The notes under the pieces: model-generated
Told to the model about the DNA's origin: nothing
What the model saw: the letters and a program-made list of their open reading frames with translations, nothing else
The model's database searches: none
Program-made: the position numbers and the translations under genes
Shown here: piece after piece, positions 39,757 through 51,082 of the stretch
Layout of the letters: each line of letters begins with the position of its first letter
Numbering within the stretch: the first letter of the stretch is position 1
Source of the DNA: Closterium sp. NIES-65
Taxonomy: Eukaryota; Streptophyta; Zygnematophyceae; Desmidiales; Closteriaceae
Length of the DNA: 64,000 nt
Reading direction: 5' to 3'
Assembly: GCA_948144175.1 (NCBI GenBank)
Contig: CANXME010002305.1
Coordinates: 1 to 64,000 of the forward strand

Positions 39757-42700
39757 CTCCCCTTCGCTTCTGGAGTGTCGCTGATGGTGACGTGGCTTTG
39801 TCCAGTCAGCAGCATGCAGTACTCAAACTTCTGTTTTCCAAGTTTCTTGGTCAAGTAGTCGGCTGCCATCTCGGACGTGGGACAGTAGGATAGATCGAGT
39901 TTCCCTTTCTCGATTTCGTCTTTCACGAAGAAGTATCGCAGGGCGATATGCTTCGTTTTGTTCGCGAATCCGCTCTTGTTGGCGATGCGAATTGCGGATT
40001 GGTTGTCGCAGAACAAGGTGAAGTTGGGTAACTCGGCTAACTTTGCTTCTTCCAGCAGCTCGCGAAGGTAGAGTCCTTCCTTGGTGGCTGAGCAAAGGGC
40101 GATATATTCTGCTTCAGCTGAGGAGAGAGCGATTAGTTCCTGCTTACTCGACTGCCAGGAGATAGGTCCGATAGGCTCTAGACGATAGACGTAGCCAGTG
40201 CGAGAGCGCCTGTTATCTGAATTGCCGGCATGGTCGGCATCGACGTAGCCGATTAGTTTCGTTGACGTAGCTTCGCTCTTGTAGTAAGTCAGGCCGATCG
40301 TTGGCGTGCTCACGAAATAGTGCAGTGCGCGATCGAGCTCCGCCAGGTGCTCTGCTTCGGGCTTCTTGAGGTAGGTAGCGAGTTGGCTTGCGGAGTAGGA
40401 TAGATCCGGGCGACAGGTGACGGCTGCGAAGAGGACGCAGCCCAGTTTCCTCTGGTAGTCTCATATTCCGGCAGCTTTGAGTGGAGCGGAATTTCCTTTG
40501 TCATTTCCTGCCGTGTAGCGGTATGGCGTGGCGATAGCGGTAGGTGTGAGCGAAAAACGCTTGGCGATCGTGTCGGCGTATTTCTCGGCGCTTAGATAGA
40601 TCGCATTTTCTTCTTCGCGGATGTTGAGCCCGAGGTACTGCGTGACGGTAGAAGAGACCGTGAGCGTGAGGTCCTTCTGCAGCTCCCCTTCGAACCAGGT
40701 GGTGACGTCGTCGGTGGAGCCGATGTAGAGCAAGTCGTCGACATAGACTATCAGCAGGATGTAGTCTGCGTCTTTGGTGAGTCGGTACATCCCTTGGTCG
40801 TGAGGTAGTTGACGAAATCCGATGCGAGTAAGGCAGGTGTGTAGGTGCTGTTGCCACAGCCGCGGTGCTTGTTTGATTCCGTAGAGAGATTTCAGTAGCT
40901 GACAGACCTGATTGGGGTTTCCGTGGGTACCATGTGGGAGTTCGACGAAGATTTCGGCGTCGACGGGTGCGTAGAGGAATGCATTGGCGACATCAATTTG
41001 TCGCAGCTTCTTCTTCTTCATGGCGGCGACGGCGAGAAGGATTCGGAGAGAGGTATGTCGACTGACTAGGGCGAATGTCTCAGTGAAGTCTCGTCCTTGC
41101 TCCTGATCGAATCCACGCACGACCCAGCGTGCTTTGAATTTCTCGATCTTGCCGTCTACTTTTGTTTTGATGCGGAAGACCCATTTCCCGGTGAGAATAG
41201 TCTTGTTCCTTGCCACGCTTGCGGGAACGACCTTCCAGGTGTTGCGTTCCTCCAATGCCTTTAGTTCTCTGTCCATGGCTTCACGCCATTTCTCCCTGTG
41301 TTCCCCCTCCAGAGCCTGCTGAACCGTCGCAGGCTCTTTAGGAAGAGAGGAGCCATGGACTGCGGTGACGAGGCCGAGAATCTGCAGTTCGGTCTGTGAG
41401 TAGCGGGGGAGTGTTGTGTCCTCGGGATAAGCTGCTTCATCTCCCGCTTCTGGGTCGGGTATGAAATTCGGTCCTACTTTTTCTGCTTCGTTGGTGTTGG
41501 CTGTTGCAGGTGTTACGTAACCATTGTCGGCGAAGTGATAGAAGACTTCGGCGTTGGCACTTTCGCGAGGATTTTCTTCGTCCATGGGGACGTTGACGGA
41601 GCAGAACGGGAGAGGTCCGGCTTCTTCAGATGCGTTGTCGACATTCTGCTCGTCCCAGTCTGCTTTGTCTGCTGCTGAGGCGAATGCTCGGTCACCACAA
41701 AAGCCACCTGTGGGGTTTTGATGCTCGTGCAAGTTGGCGAGGTACGTTTGAAGGGTGAGTCGCTCGTAGAAGATCACATCACGTGCTGCTACTGTTTCCT
41801 TTGAGTGGACGTCGAAGATTTTCCACGCGTTGTAATTTTTCTCGATGCCGAGGTGTAGTCCCCACTGTGCCCGTTGTGAAAATCTTCCCACTCGTGCTTC
41901 TGGGGGTCGGTACTGTACCATGCACCCGAAAACTCGTAACATTTTTGTGCTGCCCTGCTTCCCTGTCCACAGCAGGTGCGGTGATGCGTTGTTCGGGAGT
42001 GACGACGACGACAACAAGTTGTGCAGCATGACAGCATGGTCCATTGCTGCAGGCCACTGGTGGTTGGGTAGCCGCATGCCACGTAACAGTTTGCGCATGC
42101 TGTTCTGCAGAGTCCTGTTCATTCGTTCTGCGACACCTTGCTGCTGATGGGCGTAGGGAAGGGAGAGGAGTTGCTTGATTCCTCTTTCCACCAGGTACTG
42201 CTTGAAGCGCTGAGAGGTGTATTCTCCTCCTCCGTCTGACTGGAAGCTTTTCAGCTGTGCTCCCGACTCTCGTTCTGCTACTGGTAGCCAGGCAGCGAAC
42301 GCTGCGAGTGCCATGTCGCGGCTTGGTAGGTTTAGATGCCAGACATATCGAGTGGCGGCGTCGATGAAGGTAATCGTATAGTTGTAGGTGACTTGTCCTG
42401 GTTCGCGATTGTAGAGGATGTCGCTGTACACCTTCTCGAGTGGTGCGTACGCTGGTGCGCTCGGGTTGTGATGAGGAGCGAACGGTCGATGTGGTAAGTC
42501 AGCTTCGGGGCAGGTAAGACAAGTCCCTCGTGCCTTTTGAAGTTCTCTGCCGTCGGGTAGTAGTAGGGAGTCTTTGTCGAGAACTCCTGCTCTTATCGTG
42601 TTGTTTAAGACTGTGTTGCTTGGATGTCCCAATCGTGCGTGCCAGGTTTCTTCGGAGGCGCGATGTCCGGGTGATCGTCGATACGTGTCGGAGTTGGAGT

Positions 42701-44971
42701 AGAAGCTGGCGACAAAGTTTGCGCTTCTGTGGGCTTCTCGTGGAGTTGGTTTCATCTGCTGTGCGGGTGTTGGTGGTTCTTCGTCGACGAGGGCTGGTGT
42801 CGTTGTTCCTGCTGCTGCTGCCGATGTTGTCTCTGCTGCTGCCGATGATGTCTCTGCTGCTGCCGTTGTTGTTTCTGCTGCTGCCGATGTTGTCTCTGCT
42901 GCTGCCGATGATGTCTCTGCTACTGCCGTTGTTGTTTCTGCTGCTGCCGATGATGTCTCTGCTGCTGTCGATGTTGTCTCTGCTGCTGTCGAGTGTTATA
43001 TTGTTGCTAATGCGCGTGTTCGTTCTGCTTCAGGGATAGTATGGGAGTACCAGAAGCCTTCCGGGCTGAAGTCTGGATCAAGATCTGGAGGGTGCGTCCA
43101 GTCCGTGAAGTTAACAATAGCGTCGCTGTCTGCGGTGCCCAGGTCCGGGACGAAATCCAGGACGAAGACGTTGTTCTTCAGAACTGCCTTCCCGATGTAA
43201 AGGCCGCCTTTCCCGTGATATTATTTAAATTCCTGGGTGGTGATGTCGGCTTCCAGGTGGATGCCCTTCGCCATCAACTGGCTGACGCTCAGTAAGTTGT
43301 AGCCGAGTCCTTCTGCTATTAGTACCTTTGACATGTGTAGTATAACATTAGTCTCCCTGGACTGAAGCTGTACCACTCCTTGTCGTCGTGTGCGCAGGTT
43401 CTGATTGTTGGCAACTGTGATGACGACCTCTCGTTGAAGTCGATGTTCGCGTTGGACGAAGCGTCCCGAAGAGCACATGTGTTGTCCGCACCAGCTGTCC
43501 AAGAACCAAGTATCTTTCCCGGATGGTTCACTTTGAGCAATGGCGGCGTACGTCGGATTCGGTTGAAGAGACTCGCGGCGAGGCGTGCTGTTGTCAAGTT
43601 GTTCTTCGGGTGAGTAGTACGGTGGTGACTCGGTTGTGCAGGAGTCGGTTATCTTTACCATGCAGTTGACGATATTCCTTGGTTTTTGCGCAGGTTGTCC
43701 TGTTGGAGTCGTTGAAGCTTGGACTGAAGTTGTTGGGGCTGCTTGCGTCGAGGTGACTTGGCCGCTCGAAGGTCGGAGTTGTCGCTGTGGTGCTGTCGAT
43801 TGATGACGATACGGGCAGTGAGTGCGAGGATGTCCTGAAGTCTTGCAGATATGGCAAAAAGGAGGTACTGGCTTCGGTTGTTGTTGCTGTCGAGTGTTGC
43901 TATTGTTGTAGCGTCGCTGGGTGTGAAAGGCGAATTCTGGTACTGATGCCTTTTTCTTATGTCGTTCTTCTTGCAGGTCCATATCCTGCTGCTCGGCGTG
44001 GATTTTGGCGCAGAGTGCCGCTTCGGAGATTCTTCCGTGTGCTCGTAATATGGCGCGAGTGGAGCGCCAGTGAGGGCCGAGACCGCCGATGACGACCGTG
44101 ACGAAGGCGTCTTCTGAAATTGAACCTCCACATCGAAGGAGCCTGTCGCGCAGCTCGCGGCAGCGAGTGATATACTCCATGCCTTTCTCGCCTGGCTTCA
44201 TTTCGATTGTTGTCAGCTGCGCCATTAACCGGCTTTGGTCTACACTGTCTGTTGCTTGATACAGGTTCTTCAGGTGGTTGTACGCGAGCTCCGCGGAGTT
44301 GCCGTAGCCTCGGTAAGGCCTGATGTTCTGCTGTTGGGTCGGGGTAATGTTCCTCAGTAGTATAGTGTACGCCATCATTGATTGATAAGTATACTGCTGC
44401 TTCTCATACTGTGTGCCGTTTGTTGGATATGGCAGGGACCCGTCGAAGAAGCCAAGGATTTGCGCTCCTTCCATCATCAGCTCGAATTCGAAAGACCAGG
44501 TGAAGAAGTCTTTTCCGTCAAAGGGCTTTGTCGTTTGGTGCTTTAAAACGTGCGCGAATTGCGACTGAACTTGTAATGCGTCCAGTGCTCTCTCTTGTCC
44601 CGGTGCAAGTTGTGGTTGCGGCATAAAACTGACGGAGCCACGCTGGGGCTCGTACGGAGCAAAGGTGGGTTGTTGATGTTGATTCCCGCGCGCGTAGGAT
44701 GAGCCATCGAGACTCATAGGCGTCACGTTGTTGTTGTTGTTGCTGTTGTTTGATTGCGCAGGTGCTCCTTGCTGGTGCTGCTCGTAGAAGGACATGAAGG
44801 AGAAAAATTTCTCCATCATGCTTGGATCGAAGCCCGCGCCTTGGTTTGCGGGTGTTTCCGTAGACCCAGCTACTGGTCTCGTCGTTGTCCCCTCCTCTGT
44901 CAGTAGGCCAGAGGCAGGTGGTGGAGTAGGGGTAGTACCGGGAGAGCCGTTGGAGGAGCTCCTCTCCTTTC
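39757..44971 (-). mobile_element. Copia body E1 of composite E
   Basis: Gag is at 43221-44819, with a CHICKTSGHPRTHC zinc knuckle and Gln/Asn-rich ends. Integrase, the linker and most of reverse transcriptase are at 40461-42755 (GAG-pre-integrase HARLGHPSNTV, RT YVDDLLYIGSTDD). RNase H is at 39717-40313 (YVDADHAGN, LSSAEAEYIAL). Similarity to E2 is high but clearly below identity. A Ser/Ala repeat array (codons for AAAETTSA-like units) lies between protease and integrase at about 42800-43000. Broken, with a few breaks. Confidence 0.85.
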
Positions 44972-45413
44972 TGTTGGGCTGAAAAATAGCCCTTAGGATC
45001 TTTGCAGAGGAGAACTCTTAGGTAGAAACTTGTAATAGCGGAAGCGTTTTAATGAGGATTGTGAACCGACCTTGCACTGGTGTGTGAGAGCAAAGTAGAT
45101 TAAATTAAACAAGCAAATACAAGGATTTATATAAGAGTACAGGGAATACGAATAGATAGATAGATAACTGTATTGCTGTTGCGGTTCGATATAGTGCGAC
45201 TCGGGCAACTGCTCTGTAACGAGTCAGTTGTGTGTCCTTAACTGTCGCGCTGTAATTGTCGAGTCAAAGGTCAGCGACCTTTGACTTTCTCGTAACCTCC
45301 AGGCGGTTACCCTAACCTCCGAGGTTGACTCGATGCTTCGATTGGGACTGCTTCGCTTGGTGCCTTGGATTTTGATACGACAGAAGCGCACTTAGGACTC
45401 ATTGTTTCCAACA
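44972..45413 (-). repeat. Middle LTR of composite E (442 bp)
   Basis: Starts TGTTGGGCTGAAAAATAG and ends TTTCCAACA. It is visibly more diverged from both outer LTRs than they are from each other, except for its first roughly 48 bases, which equal those of 50545-50592. Confidence 0.85.
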
Positions 45414-48400
45414 CTCCCCTTCGCTTCTGGAGTGTCGTTGCTGGTGACGTGGCCTTGTCCAGTCAGCATCATGCAGTATTCGAACTTCTGCTTTCCGAGT
45501 TTCTTGGTCAAGTAATCGGCTGCCATCTCGGATGTTGGACAGTACGACAGATCGAGTTTCCCTTTTTCTATCTCGTCCTTCACGAAGAAATAGCGCAGGG
45601 CGATGTGTTTCGTCCTGTTTGCGAAGCCGTTTTTGTTGGCGATGCGAATTGCCGACTGGTTGTCGCGGAATACGGTGAAGCTGGGTAACTCGGCTAGCTT
45701 CGCTTCTTCCAGTAGTTCGCGAAGGTAAAGTCCCTCCTTGGTGGCTGAGCAGAGTGCAATATATTCTGCTTCTGCTGAAGATAGTGCGATTAACTCCTGC
45801 TTGCTCGACTGCCAGGAGATAGGACCGATAGGCTCAAGGCGGTAGACATAGCCGGTGCGTGAGCGCCTGTTGTCGGTGTCGCCGGCGTGATCGGCGTCGA
45901 CGTAGCCGATTAGCTTGGTCGGTGTAGTCACGTTTTTGTGATAAGTTAGTCCGATCGTCGCGGTGCTGACGAAGTAGTGGAGAGCACGATCGAGTTCCGC
46001 CAGATGCTCTGCTTCAGGTCTCTTGAGATAGGTAGCGAGCTGACTCGCGGAGTAGGATAGGTCGGGACGGCATGTGACTGCTGCGAAAAGAAGGCATCCA
46101 AGCTTCTTCTGATAGTCGCGTATGCCGGCGGGTTTAAGTAGAGTAGATTGCCCCTTTTCGGTTCCTGACGCGTAGCGATAAGGCGTGGAGATGGCGCTTG
46201 GTGTGAGACGAAAGCGTTTCGCGATAGTGTCGGCGTACTTCTCGGCGCTTAGGTAGATTGCGTTTTCTTCCTCACGGATGTTGAGCCCGAGGTATTGCGT
46301 AACCGTAGAGGAGACCGTGAGCGTGAGGTCTTTCTGGAGCTCCCCTTCGAACCACGTGGCGATGTCGTCGGTTGACCCAATGTAGAGGAGATCGTCCACA
46401 TAGACGATTAGTAGGACGTAATCGCCTCCTTTTGTGAGGCGATACATGCCTTGGTCATGCGGGAGTTGTTTGAAGCCGATGCGGATGAGGCGGGCGTGTA
46501 GGTACTGCTGCCACAGTCGCGGTGCCTGCTTGATCCCATAGAGTGATTTGAGTAGTTGACACACTCGGTTGGGTTCGCCGTGGGAGCCGTGCGGGAGTTC
46601 GACGAAGATTTCTGCATCCACAGGTGCGTAGAGAAATGCGTTCGCAACGTCGATTTGTCGCAATTTCTTTTTCTTCATGGCGGCTACGGCGATGAGAATT
46701 CGGAGTGAGGTGTGGCGACTGACCGGAGCGAAGGTTTCGGTGTAATCTCTTCCGTGCTCCTGGTCGAAGCCACGTACGACCCAGCGGGCTTTGAATTTGT
46801 CGATGGTGCCATCAGCTTTCGTCTTCACACGGAAGACCCATTTCCCGGTAAGAATGTTTTTATTTTGAGTTACGCCGATGGGAACAATTTTCCAGGTGTT
46901 GCGCTCCTCCAGTGCCTTCAGCTCTTTGTCCATAGCTTCACGCCATTTCTCCCTGTGTTCCCCCCCCAGAGCCTGCTGAACCGTCGCAGGCTCCTTAGGA
47001 ATGCCGGCGCCATGGACTGCGGTGACGAGACCAAGGATTTGCAGCCCAGTCTGTGAGTATCGAGGGAGTTCTGGATCCTCGGGATAAGCTGCTTCGTCTC
47101 CCGTTTCTGGGTCTGGCATGAAATTTGGCCCTACCCTTTCTGCTTCGTTGGTGTTGACTGTCACAGGTGTTACGTAACCATCGTCGGCGAAACGGTAAAA
47201 GATTTCGGTGTTGTTACTGTCGCGAGGATTATCCTCATCCATGGGCACGTCGACGGAGCAGTATGGGAGAGGTCCGGCTTCTTCCGAGGCGTTGTCGACG
47301 TTCTGTTCATCCCAGTCTGCTTCGTCCGCTACTGACGCGAAGGCTCGGTCACCACGAAAACCACTGGTGAGGTCCCGATTCTCGTGCAAGTTGGCGAGGT
47401 ACGTCTGAAGGGTGAGTCTTTCGTAGAAGATCACGTCACGTGCTGCTACTGTTTCCTTTGTGTGGACGTCGAAGATTCTCCATGCGTTGTAATTTTTCTC
47501 GATGCCGAGGTGTAGTCCCCACTGTGCCCGTTGCGAAAATCTTCCCGCTCGTGCTTCTGGGGGTCTGTACTGTACCATGCACCCGAAAACTCGTAACATT
47601 TTCGTGCTGCCCTGCTTCCCTGTCCACAGCAGATGCGGTGATGCGTTGTTCGGGAGTGACGACGACGACAACAAGTTGTGCAGCATGACAGCGTGGTCCA
47701 TTGCTGCTGGCCACTGGTGGTTGGGTAGCCGCATGCCACGTAACAGTTTGCGCATGCTGTTCTGCAGGGTCCTGTTCAGTCGTTCTGCAACACCTTGCTG
47801 CTGATGTGCGTAGGGAAGGGAGAGGAGTTGCTTGATCCCCCTTTCCGCCAAGAACTGCTTGAAGCGCTGAGAGGTGTACTCGCCACCTCCGTCTGACTGG
47901 AAATTTTTCAGTTGTGTTCCAGACTCTCTCTCTGCTATCGGTAGCCAGGCGGCGAATGCTGCGAGCGCCATGTCGCGGCTGGGTAGGTTGCGATGCAAGA
48001 CGTATCGAGTGGCGGCGTCGATGAAGGTGATGGTGTAGTTGTAGTTGACTTGTCCTGGTTCGCGATTGTAGAGGATGTCGCTATAGACTTTTTCGAGTGG
48101 TGCGTACGCTGGAGCGCTCGGGTTGTGATGTGAAGCAAACGGTCGATGAGGTAAGTCAGCTTCGGGACATATAAGGCAAGTCCCTCGTGCCTTCTGGAGT
48201 TCTCTGCCATCGGGTAGAAGTAGAGAGTCTTTGTCAAGGACTCCTGCTCTTATCGTGTTATTCAAAACCGTGTTGCTTGGATGTCCTGTGCGTGCGTGCC
48301 AGATCTCTTCAGAGGCGCGGTGTCCGGGTGAGCGCTGATATGCGTCGGAGTTGGAGTAAAAGCTGGCGACGAGGTTGGCGCTTCGGTGGACTTCACGTTG

Positions 48401-50494
48401 AGTCGGATTCAGCTGTTGCGCGGGTGTTGGTGGTGCTTCGTCGACTGTGACTGGTGTCGTTGTTCCTGCTGCTGCTGATGTTGTTGCTGCTGCCGGTGTT
48501 GTTGCTGCTGCCGATGTTGTCGCTGCTACTTCTTGTTGAATCGTTGCTAACGCTCTTGTTCGCTCTGCTTCAGGGATAGTGTGGGAGTACCAGAAACCTC
48601 CCGGGCTGATGTCGGGGTCGAGATCCGGAGGGTGTGTCCAATCAGCAAAGTTCATAATGGCGTCGCTGTCTGCAGTGCCGAGGTCGGGAGCGAAGTCGAG
48701 GACGAAGACATTGTTCTTCAGCACTGCTTTCCCGATGTAGAGACCGCCTCTCCCGTGGTAAAGCTTGAACTCCTGGGTCGTGCTGTCGGCTTCCAGATGA
48801 ATTCCTTTTGCCATCAACTGGCTAACGCTCAGTAAGTTGTAGCCGAGTCCTTCAGCGATGAGTACCTTAGACATGTGCAGTATGACATTTGTTTCTCTTG
48901 ACTGAAGCTGTACCACTCCTTGTCTTCGTGTGCGCAGGTTTTGGTTGTTGGCAACCGTGATGATTACTTCCCGTTGGAGTCGATGTTCGCGTTGTACGAA
49001 ACGCCCGGACGAGCACATGTGTTGCCCGCAGCAACTGTCCAAGAACCAGGTGTCTTGGCCGGACGGTTCACTTTGAGCGATAGCGGCGTAAGTCGGATTT
49101 GGATGGAGTGATTCGCGACGAGGCGTCCTGTTGTCGAGCTCCTCTTCCGGTGAGTAATGGGGTGGTGACTCTGTTATGCAAGAGTCGTTTATCTTGACCA
49201 TGCAGTTGACTATATGTCTTGCTCCTTGTGCAGGTTGTCCAGTTGAGGTTGTTGAAGCTTGAATCGTGGTTGTCGAGCTTGCTTGTGTCGAAGCAACTTG
49301 GGTGCTTGAAGGCCGCAGTTGTCGCTGTGGTGTTGTCTGTCGAGACGGGCAGTGCGTGCGTGGGTGTCCTGATGTCTTGCAGATGTGACAAAATGGAGGT
49401 ACTAGCTTCGGCTGCTGCTGTCGATTGTTGTAGTAGTTGTGTCGTCGCTGAGTATGGAAAGCAAACTCCGGTGCTAATGTCCTTTTCTTGTGTCTTTCTT
49501 CTTGCAGGTCCATATCCTGCTGCTCGGCGTGAATTTCTGCGCAAAGTGCCGCTTCGGAGATCCTCCCGTGTGCTCGAAGAATTGCTTTGGTGGCGCGCCA
49601 CTGAGGACCGAGGCCGCCGATGATGACTGTTACGAAGGCGTCTTCAGAGATTGACCCTCCACATCGAAGAAGCTTGTCGCGCAATTCGCGACATCGGCTG
49701 ATATACGCCAACCCTTTTTCTCCTGGTTTCATTTCAACTGTTGTCAGCTGCGCCATTAACCTGCTCTGGTTTACACTGTCTGTTGCCTGGTACAGGTTCT
49801 TCAGATGGCCGTACGCGAGTTCCGCCGAGTTGCCGAAGTTCCGGTAAGAGCGAATGTTCTGCTGCTGGGTTGGTGTGATGTTTCTCAGTAGAATGGTATA
49901 CGCCATCATGGATTGGTATGTATACTGCTGCTTTTCATACTGTGTCCCGTTTGCTGGATACTGCAGGGATCCGTCGAAGAAGCCGAGTATCTGCGCGCCC
50001 TCCATCATCAACTCGAATTCAAAGGACCAGGTAAAGAAGTCCTTTCCGTCGAAAGGTCTTGACGTCTGAAGTTTCAGAACATGCGCGAACTGCGACTGTA
50101 CTTGTAAGGCATCCATTGGTTTATCTTGCGCAGGTGGAGGTTGAGGCAGGAAGCTGATCGACCCGCGTTCGTACGGGGCGAAGGTGGGTTGCTGCTGTTG
50201 ATTCCCTCGCGCGTATGACGACCCGTCAAGGCTCATGGGTGTCGCTCCGTTGTTGCTGTTGTGTGTCTGTGCAGGTCCCGACTGCTGGTGTTGCTCGTAG
50301 AAGGACATGAAGGAGAAAAATTTCTCCATCATGCTCTGGTCGAAGTCAGAAGGATGGTTCGTGGGGGTCTCGGTTGATGTTCCCCTTGGTCTTGCTGCCG
50401 TGCCTTCCTCTGTCTGCAGGCCAGAGGCTGGCGGTGGAGTAGGAGTAGTGCCCGAGGAGCCATTAGGGGAGCTCCTTTCCTTGTTTGTTGCCAT
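45392..50494 (-). CDS. Gag-Pol polyprotein of Copia body E2 (looks whole)
   Basis: A single 1700-codon frame with the complete Copia order. Gag covers about residues 1-400, with a CHICKTSGHPRTHC zinc knuckle near residue 370. Protease has an LDSCCGQHMC-type active site near 475. GAG-pre-integrase (HARTGHPSNTV) and integrase (DGGGEYTSQRF, the ERLNRTLQ block) cover about 720-1000. Reverse transcriptase (YVDDLLYIGSTDD) is near 1300-1400 and RNase H (YVDADHAGD, SSAEAEYIAL, KHIALRYFFVKDE) covers about 1550-1690. The stop lies a few codons inside the middle LTR. The enzymes copy element RNA into DNA in virus-like particles and integrate it; this is known for the family, not shown here. Confidence 0.92.
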   Translation of the reverse strand: MATNKERSSPNGSSGTTPTPPPASGLQTEEGTAARPRGTSTETPTNHPSDFDQSMMEKFFSFMSFYEQHQQSGPAQTHNSNNGATPMSLDGSSYARGNQQQQPTFAPYERGSISFLPQPPPAQDKPMDALQVQSQFAHVLKLQTSRPFDGKDFFTWSFEFELMMEGAQILGFFDGSLQYPANGTQYEKQQYTYQSMMAYTILLRNITPTQQQNIRSYRNFGNSAELAYGHLKNLYQATDSVNQSRLMAQLTTVEMKPGEKGLAYISRCRELRDKLLRCGGSISEDAFVTVIIGGLGPQWRATKAILRAHGRISEAALCAEIHAEQQDMDLQEERHKKRTLAPEFAFHTQRRHNYYNNRQQQPKLVPPFCHICKTSGHPRTHCPSRQTTPQRQLRPSSTQVASTQASSTTTIQASTTSTGQPAQGARHIVNCMVKINDSCITESPPHYSPEEELDNRTPRRESLHPNPTYAAIAQSEPSGQDTWFLDSCCGQHMCSSGRFVQREHRLQREVIITVANNQNLRTRRQGVVQLQSRETNVILHMSKVLIAEGLGYNLLSVSQLMAKGIHLEADSTTQEFKLYHGRGGLYIGKAVLKNNVFVLDFAPDLGTADSDAIMNFADWTHPPDLDPDISPGGFWYSHTIPEAERTRALATIQQEVAATTSAAATTPAAATTSAAAGTTTPVTVDEAPPTPAQQLNPTQREVHRSANLVASFYSNSDAYQRSPGHRASEEIWHARTGHPSNTVLNNTIRAGVLDKDSLLLPDGRELQKARGTCLICPEADLPHRPFASHHNPSAPAYAPLEKVYSDILYNREPGQVNYNYTITFIDAATRYVLHRNLPSRDMALAAFAAWLPIAERESGTQLKNFQSDGGGEYTSQRFKQFLAERGIKQLLSLPYAHQQQGVAERLNRTLQNSMRKLLRGMRLPNHQWPAAMDHAVMLHNLLSSSSLPNNASPHLLWTGKQGSTKMLRVFGCMVQYRPPEARAGRFSQRAQWGLHLGIEKNYNAWRIFDVHTKETVAARDVIFYERLTLQTYLANLHENRDLTSGFRGDRAFASVADEADWDEQNVDNASEEAGPLPYCSVDVPMDEDNPRDSNNTEIFYRFADDGYVTPVTVNTNEAERVGPNFMPDPETGDEAAYPEDPELPRYSQTGLQILGLVTAVHGAGIPKEPATVQQALGGEHREKWREAMDKELKALEERNTWKIVPIGVTQNKNILTGKWVFRVKTKADGTIDKFKARWVVRGFDQEHGRDYTETFAPVSRHTSLRILIAVAAMKKKKLRQIDVANAFLYAPVDAEIFVELPHGSHGEPNRVCQLLKSLYGIKQAPRLWQQYLHARLIRIGFKQLPHDQGMYRLTKGGDYVLLIVYVDDLLYIGSTDDIATWFEGELQKDLTLTVSSTVTQYLGLNIREEENAIYLSAEKYADTIAKRFRLTPSAISTPYRYASGTEKGQSTLLKPAGIRDYQKKLGCLLFAAVTCRPDLSYSASQLATYLKRPEAEHLAELDRALHYFVSTATIGLTYHKNVTTPTKLIGYVDADHAGDTDNRRSRTGYVYRLEPIGPISWQSSKQELIALSSAEAEYIALCSATKEGLYLRELLEEAKLAELPSFTVFRDNQSAIRIANKNGFANRTKHIALRYFFVKDEIEKGKLDLSYCPTSEMAADYLTKKLGKQKFEYCMMLTGQGHVTSNDTPEAKGSVGNNES

Positions 50495-50544
50495 GTCTTG
50501 TAATGATCAAAAGTTAGAGTTTTCCCCTGTCAGCTCTCATACCA

Positions 50545-50971
50545 TGTTGGGCTGAAAAATAGCCCTTAGGATCTTTGCAGAGGAGAACTCTTGATGTTGT
50601 AATGGAGGAAGCGTTGAATAAAGCTCTTGAACCACCTTGCGCTAGTATGTGAGGGCAAAGTAAGTTAATAAAAGCAAAGGGATACAAGAATATACATAGA
50701 TGAGTACAGAGAATATGAAGAGACATTATAACTAATTTTACTGTTGTAGTTCGATACAGTGCGACTTGGGCAACTGCTCAATGTCGAGTCAGTTGATTGT
50801 CCTTGCTGTCGCGCTGCGTCAGGTCAAAGGTCGCTGCCCTTTGACTTTCCCGTAACCTCCGACGGTTACGTTAACCTCGTTGGTTGACTCGCGCTGCTTC
50901 GACTTGAGCTGCTTCGTTTTGTGTCTTGAGTACTGACACGACAGAGGCGCTTAACTTATTTGTTCCCAACA
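50545..50971 (-). repeat. Outer 5' LTR of composite E (427 bp)
   Basis: Starts TGTTGGGCTGAAAAATAG right after the tRNA-Met-like primer site and ends TTCCCAACA, followed by the ACCTG target duplication. Confidence 0.87.
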
Positions 50972-51082
50972 ACCTGAACGAGGCTTACCAGACTTCAACA
51001 AGTCACACAACAGTCTTGGACTCCAGTCCAGTGTTCCTACTGGTATTTGCTACCGTATAATCTTCACTGCTTTCCTCCACTT

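Larger units (their letters stand above)
32019..50971 (-). mobile_element. Composite Copia retrotransposon E (LTR-E2-LTR-E1-LTR)
   Basis: On the minus strand the order is outer LTR (50545-50971), primer site like tRNA-Met (about 50530-50544, GCTCTCATACCA), body E2 (45414-50544), middle LTR (44972-45413), body E1 (39757-44971), and outer LTR (32019-32443 plus two bases at 39755-39756). The 5-bp repeat ACCTG at 32014-32018 and 50972-50976 flanks the whole. Neither body has a target duplication of its own. Copia D is inserted at the edge of the proximal outer LTR. The two bodies are related but clearly different copies. E2 looks whole; E1 is broken, with a few breaks. Confidence 0.85.

Noticed and set aside
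44972-50971. E2 as an independent insertion with its own target duplication
   Set aside because: The bases left of 44972 and right of 50971 do not match, whereas the outer flanks of the whole composite do.
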